A stretch of DNA of 37,091 nt, taken from Deltaproteobacteria bacterium. GTDB lineage: Bacteria > Myxococcota_A > UBA9160 > UBA4427. Of the stretch, positions 1 through 9,269 are shown piece after piece; within the stretch, counting starts at the first letter, position 1, and the number at the start of each line of letters is the position of its first letter. The notes under the pieces were generated by a model that saw only the letters and a list, made by a program, of their open reading frames with translations, had not been told where the DNA came from and made no database searches. The translations under genes and the position numbers were made by a program. Location: assembly GCA_002691205.1 (NCBI GenBank), contig NZHD01000015.1:1-37091 (forward strand). Direction: 5' to 3'.

Positions 1-423
1 ACGAGCCAGTCGCAAAGAGGCGCAAGCCGTATACGTAAAAGCGAGCACCCACCCGGCCCACCCCAATTCGATCATGCCCCCTGCGTGAAAGGCAATCACG
101 GCCGGAGCCACACCAAAGGAAACCGTATCAGCGATGGAATCGTATTCGGCCCCAAAGCGGCTCTCATTTCCCAACAATCGGGCCGCGCGACCATCAAGCA
201 CGTCGAAGACAGCGGCGACAAAAACCGCATACGAAGCCAACAAGGGGTCACCCGTACTGGCCTTTACGATGGCAAAGAAGCCCGCCGCCAAGTTGCCCGT
301 CGTCAGCAACGAAGGCAAAACATGCCCGAACGTGCCCGAACGACTACGACCACTTCTCGCGCGACGGCGACGCTTGCCACGCTTCGGCGGCCGACCCCGG
401 TCCTCCACTGCTTCGAGTGCCAC
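1..423 (-). CDS. pssA: CDP-diacylglycerol-serine O-phosphatidyltransferase, partial (C-terminus beyond left edge)
   Basis: This integral membrane enzyme joins CDP-diacylglycerol and L-serine to give phosphatidylserine, the precursor of phosphatidylethanolamine. The visible 141 codons contain the full CDP-alcohol phosphotransferase motif DG-x2-AR-x8-G-x3-D-x3-D, written here as DGRAAR, then LLGNESRF, G, AEY, D, SIA, D. A first hydrophobic stretch (LLTTGNLAAGFFAI) precedes it and ACASLRLAR follows, as in PssA. The reading frame runs off the window at base 1. The GTG start at 423 is chosen because GGGAGG lies about 8 nt upstream and the frame is closed just above it. The N-terminus before the first membrane segment is rich in Arg and Lys (RGRPPKRGKRRRRARS). 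ilvC ends 27 nt upstream, so the two are probably cotranscribed. The ilvC-pssA order is familiar in proteobacteria, often with psd between them; psd is not here. Confidence 0.9.
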   Translation of the reverse strand, partial: MALEAVEDRGRPPKRGKRRRRARSGRSRSGTFGHVLPSLLTTGNLAAGFFAIVKASTGDPLLASYAVFVAAVFDVLDGRAARLLGNESRFGAEYDSIADTVSFGVAPAVIAFHAGGMIELGWAGWVLAFTYTACASLRLAR

Positions 424-450
424 CTGCCGGTCCTCCCGCCTATCTCTTTC

Positions 451-1554
<1,104 letters not shown>

Positions 1555-1591
1555 CTATAATCTCGTAATCCCCTCGGGAGCGAGGCGTGCG

Positions 1592-1620
1592 AGGCTAATC
1601 GAGTTTTGGAAGGGTGTCAA
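1592..1620 (-). promoter_or_regulatory. Candidate sigma-70 promoter for ilvC-pssA
   Basis: On the minus strand a perfect -35 TTGACA (1620-1615) is followed by a 17-nt spacer and a weak -10 TAGCCT (1597-1592). Just downstream, at about the expected transcription start, is a 5-bp hairpin CCTCG-CTCC-CGAGG (1585-1572). The site lies 119 nt upstream of the ilvC start in the only sizeable gap of this part of the operon. I see no leader peptide rich in branched-chain residues. The call rests on sequence match alone. Confidence 0.4.
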
Positions 1621-1644
1621 AAGAGGCACCCCACAGCCTGTATT

Positions 1645-2370
1645 CTACTCCAACGGACTCGCCGTGCGCTGCGCCTCCGCCTCCGCCCGGCGGATATATC
1701 GAGGGACCAGAGAACCCGCGGGTACTCCTTCTCCCGCGTCGAATAAAAGCTGACCTAAGAGGCCCACTGAAACTGCATGAGGCGCACTCGGCGGCTCAGG
1801 CTCCGCAGAAAATGGACCCTCATCGATGAGCGACTTCTTAACGACGGCCACACCGTCTCCCACCAATTCACCCCCCTCCGGCAGCGCCTTCACCAATTCA
1901 TCGGCGGTGTACACCGAGGGCGGCAAAATGGCCTCGCCATTGGGATCCGAGACTAAATCGGGCGCATACGCGGCGGCGTACACTTCTTCACGGCGAGCAT
2001 CCAAAACGGCCACAAGCGGACTCACTCCCTGAACCAATCCACGGCGCTTTGCACTGAGGGCCAAGACCTGAAGAGTCGAGACCCCCACTGCCATGGAGGG
2101 GCTCCCAAAAGCCAGCCCCTTCAAGGTCGCGAGACCAATCCGAAGGCTTGTAAAAGCGCCCGGCCCAATGGAAAGCGCAAACGAATTCACCTTGGAAAGG
2201 GAGACCCCCGCCTCACTCAGGACGCGGTCCACCATGGGCAATAGGCTCTCCGAATGATGCTGGCCGCTGGGCCCCACCTCGCTCGCTAAAACTTGCTCTC
2301 CACGGAGCAAAGCCACACTGGCCTGAGGCGTGGCCGATTCAATCGCTAGACAAACCTCGCCTGCTCTCAC
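1645..2370 (-). CDS. tsaB: tRNA threonylcarbamoyladenosine biosynthesis protein TsaB
   Basis: TsaB is the inactive ASKHA-fold partner of TsaD. With TsaE they transfer threonylcarbamoyl from TsaC-made TC-AMP to A37 of ANN-decoding tRNAs. The 241-residue product begins with the family pattern CLAIESATPQASVALL and has HHSESLLPMVDRVL and the strongly conserved SIGPGAFTSLRIGLATLKGLA. It then shows LDARREEVYAA and ends with VPRYIRRAEAE. The frame is open up to 2481 inside rseP. The GTG at 2370 is preferred because it forms a GTGA overlap with the rseP stop, the same coupling seen elsewhere in this operon, and gives the normal family length. The pairing of rseP with tsaB is probably transcriptional rather than functional. 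Confidence 0.93.
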   Translation of the reverse strand: MRAGEVCLAIESATPQASVALLRGEQVLASEVGPSGQHHSESLLPMVDRVLSEAGVSLSKVNSFALSIGPGAFTSLRIGLATLKGLAFGSPSMAVGVSTLQVLALSAKRRGLVQGVSPLVAVLDARREEVYAAAYAPDLVSDPNGEAILPPSVYTADELVKALPEGGELVGDGVAVVKKSLIDEGPFSAEPEPPSAPHAVSVGLLGQLLFDAGEGVPAGSLVPRYIRRAEAEAQRTASPLE

Positions 2371-4058
2371 AATTCCAGCCCCAGCCAGGTCACGAACTTG
2401 GCCCACTGTCCAGAGAGATCGTTCCAAAAAGCGAGTCCCATCATCATGACAATCAGGATAAATCCAAATTGATAGACCCATTCTCGGGTTCTCAACGAGA
2501 GCGGTGAACGCTTAATGCCCTCGATGACATAAATCATCAGCTGCCCCCCGTCCAGAATTGGAATCGGAAGTAAATTGACAATGGCCAAATTAATACTGAT
2601 GAAAATCATCATTCCAAGGTAGGCCTGCCAGCCGATATCCAACGACTTGCGCGCAATCTGGACAATTGTAATCGGACCTCGCAACTGATCCGTCCCCACC
2701 TGGCCCGTGACCAACTTTCCTAAGCCCTGCAGCAGGAGCCCCACGTTGTCCGCCGTCATGGCAATCGCCCGAGGCAAGGCGACCAAGGGATTTCGCTCTC
2801 GATCGACCCCCAAGTGGCCGGGCAATGTCGCCATTGCATGCGCGATGCCCACTTGATAGATCTCAGATTCCATCCCATCAATTTCAAACGGCCCCGCCAC
2901 CTCACGAACCACAGGCGCAATCGAAGTCCGAATGACCTCGCCCTCACGGGCGTATACGATCTCCAGCGAACGCCCCCCGCTCGAACGCACCGTATCGGCG
3001 AAATTGCGAAAGCTTCCGGCCGAACGACCGTTCACTTCAAGGATCAGATCACCGGGGGCCAAACCCGCTGCCTCTGCGGGCATTCCGGCCACGACTTCTC
3101 CAACAAGGACAGTGGCCGAGATCACCCCTAACTGGTCCAGGGCCTCAACGACCGGAACACGCACACTGCGCTGCTCCAGTTCGTCCTCTTTGCCTGACTC
3201 CACGGTCAGATCAACATAAGTCTGTCCCTGAGAGCCCTCATAGGCGCTTAAAAAGTCTTCCCAATCCTCAACCGACTCGCCTTGGACCTCGATCACTCGA
3301 TCGCCGGAACGAAGGCCGCTTTGGCCAGCCAGAGAATCCGCTTGTGGAATTCCCACTAAAGCCGGCAGGCGCTGACTGCCTAATCCCACCCAACCGATGG
3401 ACTCCGCGTCTCCAAACTCATCGAGAGCGGAACGGGCACCTCTGGGCACCTCGATCTCAAGCGACTCATCCCCCCGCAAGACCGTTAGCTCGACCTCTTC
3501 ACCCTGGTGCTCGCGAATCTGCCGATCCACTTCGCTCCACCAGCGAACAGGTTCACCATCAATCGCCACGATTTCATCGCCGGGGCGAAGCCCTACCTCT
3601 GCGGCGGGAGACTCTCGCTCCACCATTCCGACTACGGAGGTGACTTTCGGAATGCCCACCCAAAGCATCACCATGAAGATCAACACCGGCAAAACGAGAT
3701 TCATGAGCGGGCCAGCCACTGTGATGGCTATTTTTTGCCAAACCGGTTTCGACTCCAGATACTCGTCAGGTCGAACATCGACGGGCTCAGGATCCTCACC
3801 GCCCCCTTCGCCCGGAATCGACTGCCCCAGCATACGAACGAAACCGCCCAGAGGCACCCACGCAACGACGTACTCTGTCCCGCCGCGTTCCCAGCGTAAG
3901 CGATGATTCCCGAAGCCAATCGGCGAACCAAAGCCTAAGGAGAAACGAAGAACTCGCACTCCGCACAACTTCGCCACGATGAAGTGACCGAATTCGTGAA
4001 CAAACACCAGAATGCCCAACATGGGGATCGCAGCAAATGCATAATCAAAAAAAACCAT
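2367..4058 (-). CDS. rseP: RIP metalloprotease RseP (site-2 protease family) with three apparent PDZ domains
   Basis: RseP is an inner-membrane zinc protease that cuts anti-sigma factors, such as RseA, within the membrane after a first periplasmic cut, releasing an extracytoplasmic stress sigma factor. It also removes leftover signal peptides. The zinc motif HEFGH is at residues 21-25 in the first membrane helix. The second motif, NLLPIPILDGG, is at about 495-505, with Asp503 as third ligand. Between them are three PDZ-like units: about 142-205 (GLRPGDEIVAIDGEPV), 232-300 (GLRSGDRVIEVQGESV) and 316-380 (GLAPGDLILEVNGRSA). E. coli RseP has two PDZ domains and about 450 residues; this one has 563. 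The ATG is followed by eight T residues (MVFF). It sits 7 nt after dxr and overlaps tsaB by 4 nt. Confidence 0.95.
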   Translation of the reverse strand: MVFFDYAFAAIPMLGILVFVHEFGHFIVAKLCGVRVLRFSLGFGSPIGFGNHRLRWERGGTEYVVAWVPLGGFVRMLGQSIPGEGGGEDPEPVDVRPDEYLESKPVWQKIAITVAGPLMNLVLPVLIFMVMLWVGIPKVTSVVGMVERESPAAEVGLRPGDEIVAIDGEPVRWWSEVDRQIREHQGEEVELTVLRGDESLEIEVPRGARSALDEFGDAESIGWVGLGSQRLPALVGIPQADSLAGQSGLRSGDRVIEVQGESVEDWEDFLSAYEGSQGQTYVDLTVESGKEDELEQRSVRVPVVEALDQLGVISATVLVGEVVAGMPAEAAGLAPGDLILEVNGRSAGSFRNFADTVRSSGGRSLEIVYAREGEVIRTSIAPVVREVAGPFEIDGMESEIYQVGIAHAMATLPGHLGVDRERNPLVALPRAIAMTADNVGLLLQGLGKLVTGQVGTDQLRGPITIVQIARKSLDIGWQAYLGMMIFISINLAIVNLLPIPILDGGQLMIYVIEGIKRSPLSLRTREWVYQFGFILIVMMMGLAFWNDLSGQWAKFVTWLGLEL

Positions 4059-4065
4059 CGCCCAA

Positions 4066-5277
4066 CTACCCCTTGCTCACCGATGCAGCCGACACGGAGT
4101 CAGGGCGAGGGAGCCCGAGCCCGATACGGCTTTGCGCACGCGCCCATGCATCAGCCTCGAGAACATCCGAGAGCCCCTCTAAACCTTGGCCACGGCAACT
4201 TGCTAAATGAGCCTCTAAGACGTCCGTATTGTTTCGCGCAATCGCCGAAAAAGGGACACGCCGCTCTAGAAAAGCCTGGACCGCCACTTCATTGGCCGCA
4301 TTGAGGACGGCCGGAGCCGCTTCACTCCCCTCCAGGGCCGTGTAAGCCAAGTCGAGACAAGGAAACCGCTCTCGGTCCGGTGCTTCAAATTCGAGTCGAC
4401 CCACTTTCGCCAAATCCAGGCGCGGGACATCGAGATCAACGCGCTCGGGATGAGCCAGGGCCACCGCAATGGGCACTCTCATATCGGGCAAGCCCAGTTG
4501 AGCCAGCACCGAGGTATCCCGAAATTCAACCAAACTATGAATGATAGATTCCGGATGTACCACGACATCAATGGATTCAGCGACCACATCAAAAAGCCAG
4601 CGAGCTTCAATGACCTCGAGTCCCTTATTCATCAAGGTCGCTGAGTCTATGCTGATCTTTGCCCCCATGTCCCAATTGGGGTGAGCCAGTGCCTGCTCAA
4701 CGCTCACCTCTGCCATGCGCTCTGCGGGCCAAGCGGACGGGTCGCGAAAAGGCCCCCCGGAACAGGTCAAGATCAGTCGTTCGACATCTTGGGCTCGCTG
4801 ACCGGAGAGAGCTTGAAAGATTGCGCTGTGCTCGCTGTCCACTGGAATTAAGCGGGTTCCTCGCGCCTGAACCTCTCTTTGCACAAGGGCCCCCGCCATG
4901 ACCATGACTTCTTTATTCGCCAGGGCGACATCGCGTCCCGCCGAGATCGCGGCCAACGTCGGAGCCAGCCCGACTGCACCCACCAATCCGGCCACCACCA
5001 AATCAGCCGGATGCGTGGCCACTTTGCCTAACCCCTCTGATCCGACACCGATTTCCACCCGGTCACCCACTCGCGCCCGAAGCGCACTGGCCCCGGAATC
5101 ATCGGCGATCGAGACGTACTCGGGACTAAACTGAATCACCTGCTCGGCCAGGAGCTCCACATTTTGTCCAGCCGCCAAAGCGACCACTTCAAACGTCTCA
5201 GGATCCGCTGCGGCCACAGCGAGCGTCTGCCTTCCCACACTCCCTGTGCTCCCTAGGATGGCTAAGCGGCGCTTCAT
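4066..5277 (-). CDS. dxr: 1-deoxy-D-xylulose 5-phosphate reductoisomerase
   Basis: This is the second enzyme of the MEP isoprenoid pathway. It rearranges and reduces 1-deoxy-D-xylulose 5-phosphate to 2-C-methyl-D-erythritol 4-phosphate with NADPH and a divalent metal in the cytosol. The 403-residue product has the N-terminal GSTGSVG dinucleotide motif (residues 9-15), ANKEVMVMAG and the metal-binding VDSEHSAIFQAL. The active-site loop LTCSGGPFRDP follows, with Cys where Ala is more usual, then PNWDMGAKISIDSATLMNKG. The ATG start overlaps the uppS stop as ATGA. In many proteobacteria cdsA lies between uppS and dxr; here it does not. Product flow with uppS is logical, because both serve undecaprenyl phosphate synthesis. 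Confidence 0.97.
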   Translation of the reverse strand: MKRRLAILGSTGSVGRQTLAVAAADPETFEVVALAAGQNVELLAEQVIQFSPEYVSIADDSGASALRARVGDRVEIGVGSEGLGKVATHPADLVVAGLVGAVGLAPTLAAISAGRDVALANKEVMVMAGALVQREVQARGTRLIPVDSEHSAIFQALSGQRAQDVERLILTCSGGPFRDPSAWPAERMAEVSVEQALAHPNWDMGAKISIDSATLMNKGLEVIEARWLFDVVAESIDVVVHPESIIHSLVEFRDTSVLAQLGLPDMRVPIAVALAHPERVDLDVPRLDLAKVGRLEFEAPDRERFPCLDLAYTALEGSEAAPAVLNAANEVAVQAFLERRVPFSAIARNNTDVLEAHLASCRGQGLEGLSDVLEADAWARAQSRIGLGLPRPDSVSAASVSKG

Positions 5278-6050
5278 CCAGATGAAACCCCATCATCAGA
5301 GGGCTTCCCGTTCAAGCGAGCCTGAGCCCCGGTCAGGCCAAATCTTCTTTCCCGGCCCGCGTAATCCTCAATGGCCGCCTCCAGATCGGCTCGATGAAAA
5401 TCCGGCCACATCACCGACGCGGTATACAGCTCCGAGTAGGCAATCTGCCACAGAAGAAAATTAGAAACGCGGTACTCGTTTCCAGTACGAATCATCAAAT
5501 CTGGGTCTGGAACATCCGGAGCATACATATGGGAAGCAAAAGTCTTTTCATCCAAACGAGCGGGATCGACCACCCCTGCTTCCACACTTCGGATCAAGCT
5601 GCGCGCTGCATCGACAATCTCAGCTCGCGCCCCATAGGAAAGCGCGAGAATCAGATGACGCTCCGTGTTTCCACCCGTTACATCCATGGCGTGATCCACG
5701 GCTTTACGTGTCGTCGGCGGCAATTTATCCAACTGTCCCACCGCCCGAATCCGAACGCCTTGCTCGAGAGCCTCGTCAAGTTCTTCCTCAAGGTAATGCT
5801 CGAGCAGATACATCAACTCGGTCACCTCGCCCTTGGGCCTCTCCCAATTTTCGCTGGAGAAAGCATATAGGGTGAGATACTTGAGACCGAGGTCACCCGC
5901 AGCACGAACCACCTCGCGCACGGTATCCAAGCCAGCGCGATGACCTGCATTCCTCTCAAGCCCTCGCTCTTCAGCCCAACGACCATTGCCATCCATAATG
6001 ATCGCAACGTGATTAGGCATCCGTTCGGAACCCACCTCGGCCGTGCCCAT
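5274..6050 (-). CDS. uppS: Isoprenyl transferase (undecaprenyl diphosphate synthase)
   Basis: This cis-prenyltransferase adds isopentenyl diphosphate units to farnesyl diphosphate, giving the C55 lipid carrier for peptidoglycan and O-antigen. The 258-residue protein has the catalytic IIMDGNGRWAEERG near its N-terminus (Asp20), then GHRAGLDTVR, YLTLYAFSSENWERP and the C-terminal DPDLMIRTGNEYRVSNFLLW. The stretch RTGNEYRVS differs by Asn for Gly from the common RTGGExRxS, while the key Arg, Glu and Ser residues remain. frr ends 2 nt upstream and dxr overlaps by 4 nt, so translation is probably coupled. The ATG at 6050 gives a short 12-residue leader before the conserved core. Confidence 0.96.
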   Translation of the reverse strand: MGTAEVGSERMPNHVAIIMDGNGRWAEERGLERNAGHRAGLDTVREVVRAAGDLGLKYLTLYAFSSENWERPKGEVTELMYLLEHYLEEELDEALEQGVRIRAVGQLDKLPPTTRKAVDHAMDVTGGNTERHLILALSYGARAEIVDAARSLIRSVEAGVVDPARLDEKTFASHMYAPDVPDPDLMIRTGNEYRVSNFLLWQIAYSELYTASVMWPDFHRADLEAAIEDYAGRERRFGLTGAQARLNGKPSDDGVSSG

Positions 6051-6052
6051 AA

Positions 6053-6625
6053 TCAGACCTCGAGAACTTCTTTTTCCTTCTGAGCCGTCAACTCATCAAT
6101 TCGAGCCACGAACTCATCGGTGACGTCCTGAACACTCTTCTCTGCCCGTCGACAATCGTCTTTCGGAAGAGCCCCTTCTTTTTCAAGATCCTTAAGCAAG
6201 GTAATGGCCTCGCGACGCCCATCCCGCAAACCCACTCGGTGCTCTTCCGCAATTTTCTTGACCTGCCTCACCAAATCTTTGCGCCGGTCTTCGGTCAACG
6301 GAGGAATGGGGACCCGAATCACGCGACCATCGTTGGCCGGCGTCAAACCTAAATTCGCAGACTGAATCGCCCGCTCCACGTCGGAAAGGCAGGCTTTGTC
6401 GAAGGGAGAAATCACAATCATGCGCGGATCGGGAACAGAGAGTCCGGCGAGTTGTTTAATGGGCGTTGGCGTATCAAAGTAATTCACCATGATGCCATCC
6501 AATAGAGCAGTACTCGCCCGCCCTGTCCTCACCTTGATCAAGGCATGCGTGTAATTATCCACCGTCTTCTGCATGGCTTCTCGACACTCATCAAGTACGA
6601 GTTCCACTTCTTCTTCACCGGCCAT
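6053..6625 (-). CDS. frr: Ribosome recycling factor
   Basis: RRF works with EF-G to split the post-termination ribosome. The 190-residue length is close to the usual 185. Family signatures are KVRTGRASTALLDGIMVNYF, the TPIKQLAGLSVPDPRMIVISPFD region, NLGLTPANDGRVIRVPIPPLTEDRR, and a C-terminal helical stretch ending in a Glu- and Lys-rich tail. The ATG at 6625 has AGGAG 8 nt upstream, overlapping the pyrH stop region. It lies between pyrH (14-nt gap) and uppS (2-nt gap), the standard order in proteobacteria. Confidence 0.97.
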   Translation of the reverse strand: MAGEEEVELVLDECREAMQKTVDNYTHALIKVRTGRASTALLDGIMVNYFDTPTPIKQLAGLSVPDPRMIVISPFDKACLSDVERAIQSANLGLTPANDGRVIRVPIPPLTEDRRKDLVRQVKKIAEEHRVGLRDGRREAITLLKDLEKEGALPKDDCRRAEKSVQDVTDEFVARIDELTAQKEKEVLEV

Positions 6626-6639
6626 ATCTTGTCTCCTAG

Positions 6640-7353
6640 CTACCCGCCGACGATTGTGCCCACAGTCTCTCCCAGAGCCACTCTGTGAATACTTTCAGAA
6701 ACATTCATATCAAACACAATGATAGGCAATGAGTTCTCTCTGCAAAGCGCAATCGCAGTCTGGTCCATGAACCTCAGGTCCTCTTGCATGGCCTGGTGAA
6801 AAGACAACGATTCATATCTCACCGCAGAGGAGTCCTTCACCGGATCTCGGTCATACACCCCATCCACCTGGGTGGCTTTCAGAATCACTTCAGCCCCTAT
6901 CTCGGCCGCCCTGAGGGCTGCTGCCGTATCGGTGGAAAAGTAGGGGTTCCCGGTTCCTCCCCCAAAGATGACCACGCGGCCCTTCTCCATGTGACGAATC
7001 GCCCGCCTTCGAATGTAAACCTCAGCCACCTGTGGAATTTCAAGGGCTGTCTGAACCCGTGTCTGTACACCCGCTTTTTCGAGCGAATCTTGAAGCGCCA
7101 TGGAATTGATCACGCTGGCGAGCATGCCCATATAGTCGGCATTCGCCCGATCCATCCCCTGAGAAGCCGCCGTCATGCCTCGAATGATGTTCCCACCACC
7201 GATCACGACACTTAGCTGAGTGCCCAAAGCGTGCACAGCTCGAATCTGCTCGGCCACACCAGCAATCACGGCTGGATCGATGCCATTTCCATCCGCTCCA
7301 GCCAGTCCTTCTCCGGACAGCTTAAGCAAAATGCGCTGATAGCGACCCTTCAC
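6640..7353 (-). CDS. pyrH: UMP kinase
   Basis: PyrH phosphorylates UMP to UDP with ATP. It is a hexameric amino-acid-kinase-fold enzyme, usually activated by GTP and inhibited by UTP. The 237-residue product begins [16 protein letters not shown]. It has the phosphate-binding [49 protein letters not shown] and [13 protein letters not shown], all typical. The start is GTG at 7353, in a GTGA overlap with the tsf stop. The conserved tsf-pyrH-frr order supports the call. Confidence 0.97.
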   Translation of the reverse strand: MKGRYQRILLKLSGEGLAGADGNGIDPAVIAGVAEQIRAVHALGTQLSVVIGGGNIIRGMTAASQGMDRANADYMGMLASVINSMALQDSLEKAGVQTRVQTALEIPQVAEVYIRRRAIRHMEKGRVVIFGGGTGNPYFSTDTAAALRAAEIGAEVILKATQVDGVYDRDPVKDSSAVRYESLSFHQAMQEDLRFMDQTAIALCRENSLPIIVFDMNVSESIHRVALGETVGTIVGG

Positions 7354-8198
7354 CCGGCTCCCTCACCCAGCTTGAATCGAATAAATTCAGAGACTTTTAC
7401 GTCACCGGCTTCGCCCACAATCTCGCCCACCGTTTTATCGGGATCTTTCACAAAGGGCTGCTCCACCAGACAGTTCTCGGCGTAGAATTTATTAATGCGT
7501 CCGCTGACGATGTTGTCCACAATCTTCTCAGGCTTCCCACTCGCCAGAGCCTGATTGCGAAGAATCTCTCGCTCCTTCTCGACAACACTTCCGTCCACCC
7601 CGTCGCGATCGACGGCCAATGGCGTCGGATCCGAAGCGGCCACATGCATCGCGACATCCTTGGCGACAGCTTCGGCGGCTTCTGGAGCAGCCGTCACCAA
7701 GCCCACGAGAACACCCAGCTTCCCGCCTCCGTGGATGTAGCCGCCCACCGCGCCTTCCACATGAACTGAAGCCACGCGTTTGAGCTGGATGTTTTCGCCA
7801 ATTCGACCCACAGCTGACTTCACGTGCGCATCCACTGTTTCGTCACCCATCTGGAGTGCGAGGGCGGCCTCTACATCAGCCACCTCACCCGCCCCACGGA
7901 TCGTATCCGCAATTTCCTGCACGAGCGTCTGAAACTGATCATTACGGGAGACAAAATCGGTTTCGCAGCCGAGTTCAATCAGCACGCCGTCTCCACCCTG
8001 AATCGAGAAAGCGATGGCGCCTTCGCCCGTATCGCGCCCCGCTCGCTTGCCTGCCTTTGAAAGGCCCCGCTCTCGAAGCAAGTCAATGGCTCGCTCAACG
8101 TCTCCCTCCGCATCCGTCAACGCCTTCTTGCAATCCATCATGCCTGCGCCGGTTTGGTCCCGCAGCGCCTTTACATCTGTAGCCGAAATACCTGACAA
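7350..8198 (-). CDS. tsf: Translation elongation factor Ts
   Basis: EF-Ts exchanges GDP for GTP on EF-Tu. The 282-residue product opens with the UBA-like N-terminal module ([19 protein letters not shown], then [15 protein letters not shown]). It carries the hallmark [15 protein letters not shown] and ends in the dimerisation region. TTG is the only sensible start: AGGAGA lies about 6 nt upstream and the conserved N-terminal module begins a few residues later. There is a 60-nt gap to rpsB, and pyrH overlaps the stop codon. Confidence 0.97.
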   Translation of the reverse strand: MSGISATDVKALRDQTGAGMMDCKKALTDAEGDVERAIDLLRERGLSKAGKRAGRDTGEGAIAFSIQGGDGVLIELGCETDFVSRNDQFQTLVQEIADTIRGAGEVADVEAALALQMGDETVDAHVKSAVGRIGENIQLKRVASVHVEGAVGGYIHGGGKLGVLVGLVTAAPEAAEAVAKDVAMHVAASDPTPLAVDRDGVDGSVVEKEREILRNQALASGKPEKIVDNIVSGRINKFYAENCLVEQPFVKDPDKTVGEIVGEAGDVKVSEFIRFKLGEGAG

Positions 8199-8258
8199 CT
8201 TTTCTCTCCTGCCTTTTCACAGTTTCGTTCGAACTCGGTCACACCTGTCTAAATCGCT

Positions 8259-9269
8259 TCAGCCCTTAGTCTCATCCGTGCTGGGTCCAGGTGCCTCGCC
8301 CTTTTTATCCTTGTCATCCGACCAGCCGCCTGCGCTCTGAGTACGACCGCTGCCGCCTGGGCCTCCGCCACTTGAACCACGCCCTCTTCGCGGCGGTTGG
8401 GTAATCTCCACAACACGTCGACCGCCCACCTTGGCCACTTTCTCTTCGGCCGAAACCGGTCGATCTCTCTCGCGTTCCAAAATCTTGTCCTGATGAGCCG
8501 AAGCCCCTTCGATACAAGCATCCGCAATGCATTTGCAGTAAAGGTCGATGGCTCGACTCGCATCATCATTGCCAGGCACAACGAAATCAATATTTCGAGG
8601 ATCGCAATTTGTATCCACAACACCAATTACAGGAATCCCAAGACGCTTAGCCTCGCTAATCGCAATGCCTTCATTCACGACATCGATCACGAAAATCGCG
8701 CTGGGAAGACGACTCATGTCTTTGATTCCCTCAAGCGACTTGGCGTACTTTTCACTCAAACGAGTAATTCGGGCCAACTCTTTTTTGGAGAATTCAGCCT
8801 TTCGTTCTTCGTCAGCGAGAATTTCCAGCTGCCCCTTGTAAGTCTCAATGGACTTCTTGACCGTCTTCCAGTTGGTCATCATGCCGCCCAGCCAGCGCTT
8901 ATTCACATAGTACTGCCCGGCTCGCTTGGCTTGGTCTTCGATGTACTGGGAGGCTTGTCGCTTCGTGCCGACAAAGAGAACGTGTCCTCCTTCGGCCGTC
9001 ACCTCACGAATATAATCCAGGCCCGATCGAAAGAGCGGAAGCGTCTGGTCGAGGTCGAGAATGTGCGTCCCGTTGCGTGCGCCAAAAATAAACGGCCGCA
9101 TGAGGGGATTCCATCGGTCGGTCTGATGTCCAAAGTGAACGCCCGCTTCCAACATGCTTCGAATAGAAAGTTCGGTGGGCTCGAAAGCGGCCGCTACACT
9201 GGCCTCTTCGGTGGGAACTGCGGCGGGCGCATCGGCCTCCGCCGACGACGGGGTCGTCGTCTCGGTCAT
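8259..9269 (-). CDS. rpsB: Small-subunit ribosomal protein S2 with N- and C-terminal extensions
   Basis: S2 is a late-binding protein of the 30S subunit. The core starts at about residue 36 (SIRSMLEAGVHFGHQTDRWN). It contains FIFGARNGTHILDLDQT, VLFVGTKRQASQYIEDQA, YVNKRWLGGMMTNWKTV and PSAIFVIDVVNEGIAISEA. The 336-residue length exceeds the usual 240-260. About 35 Ala-, Glu- and Thr-rich residues precede the core, and about 70 Gly-, Ser- and charge-rich residues follow it (PPRRGRGSSGGGPGGSGRTQ). The upstream ATG at 9269 is supported by AAGGAG 7 nt before it, so the N-terminal extension looks real. A 232-nt untranslated leader precedes the gene. Confidence 0.96.
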   Translation of the reverse strand: MTETTTPSSAEADAPAAVPTEEASVAAAFEPTELSIRSMLEAGVHFGHQTDRWNPLMRPFIFGARNGTHILDLDQTLPLFRSGLDYIREVTAEGGHVLFVGTKRQASQYIEDQAKRAGQYYVNKRWLGGMMTNWKTVKKSIETYKGQLEILADEERKAEFSKKELARITRLSEKYAKSLEGIKDMSRLPSAIFVIDVVNEGIAISEAKRLGIPVIGVVDTNCDPRNIDFVVPGNDDASRAIDLYCKCIADACIEGASAHQDKILERERDRPVSAEEKVAKVGGRRVVEITQPPRRGRGSSGGGPGGSGRTQSAGGWSDDKDKKGEAPGPSTDETKG

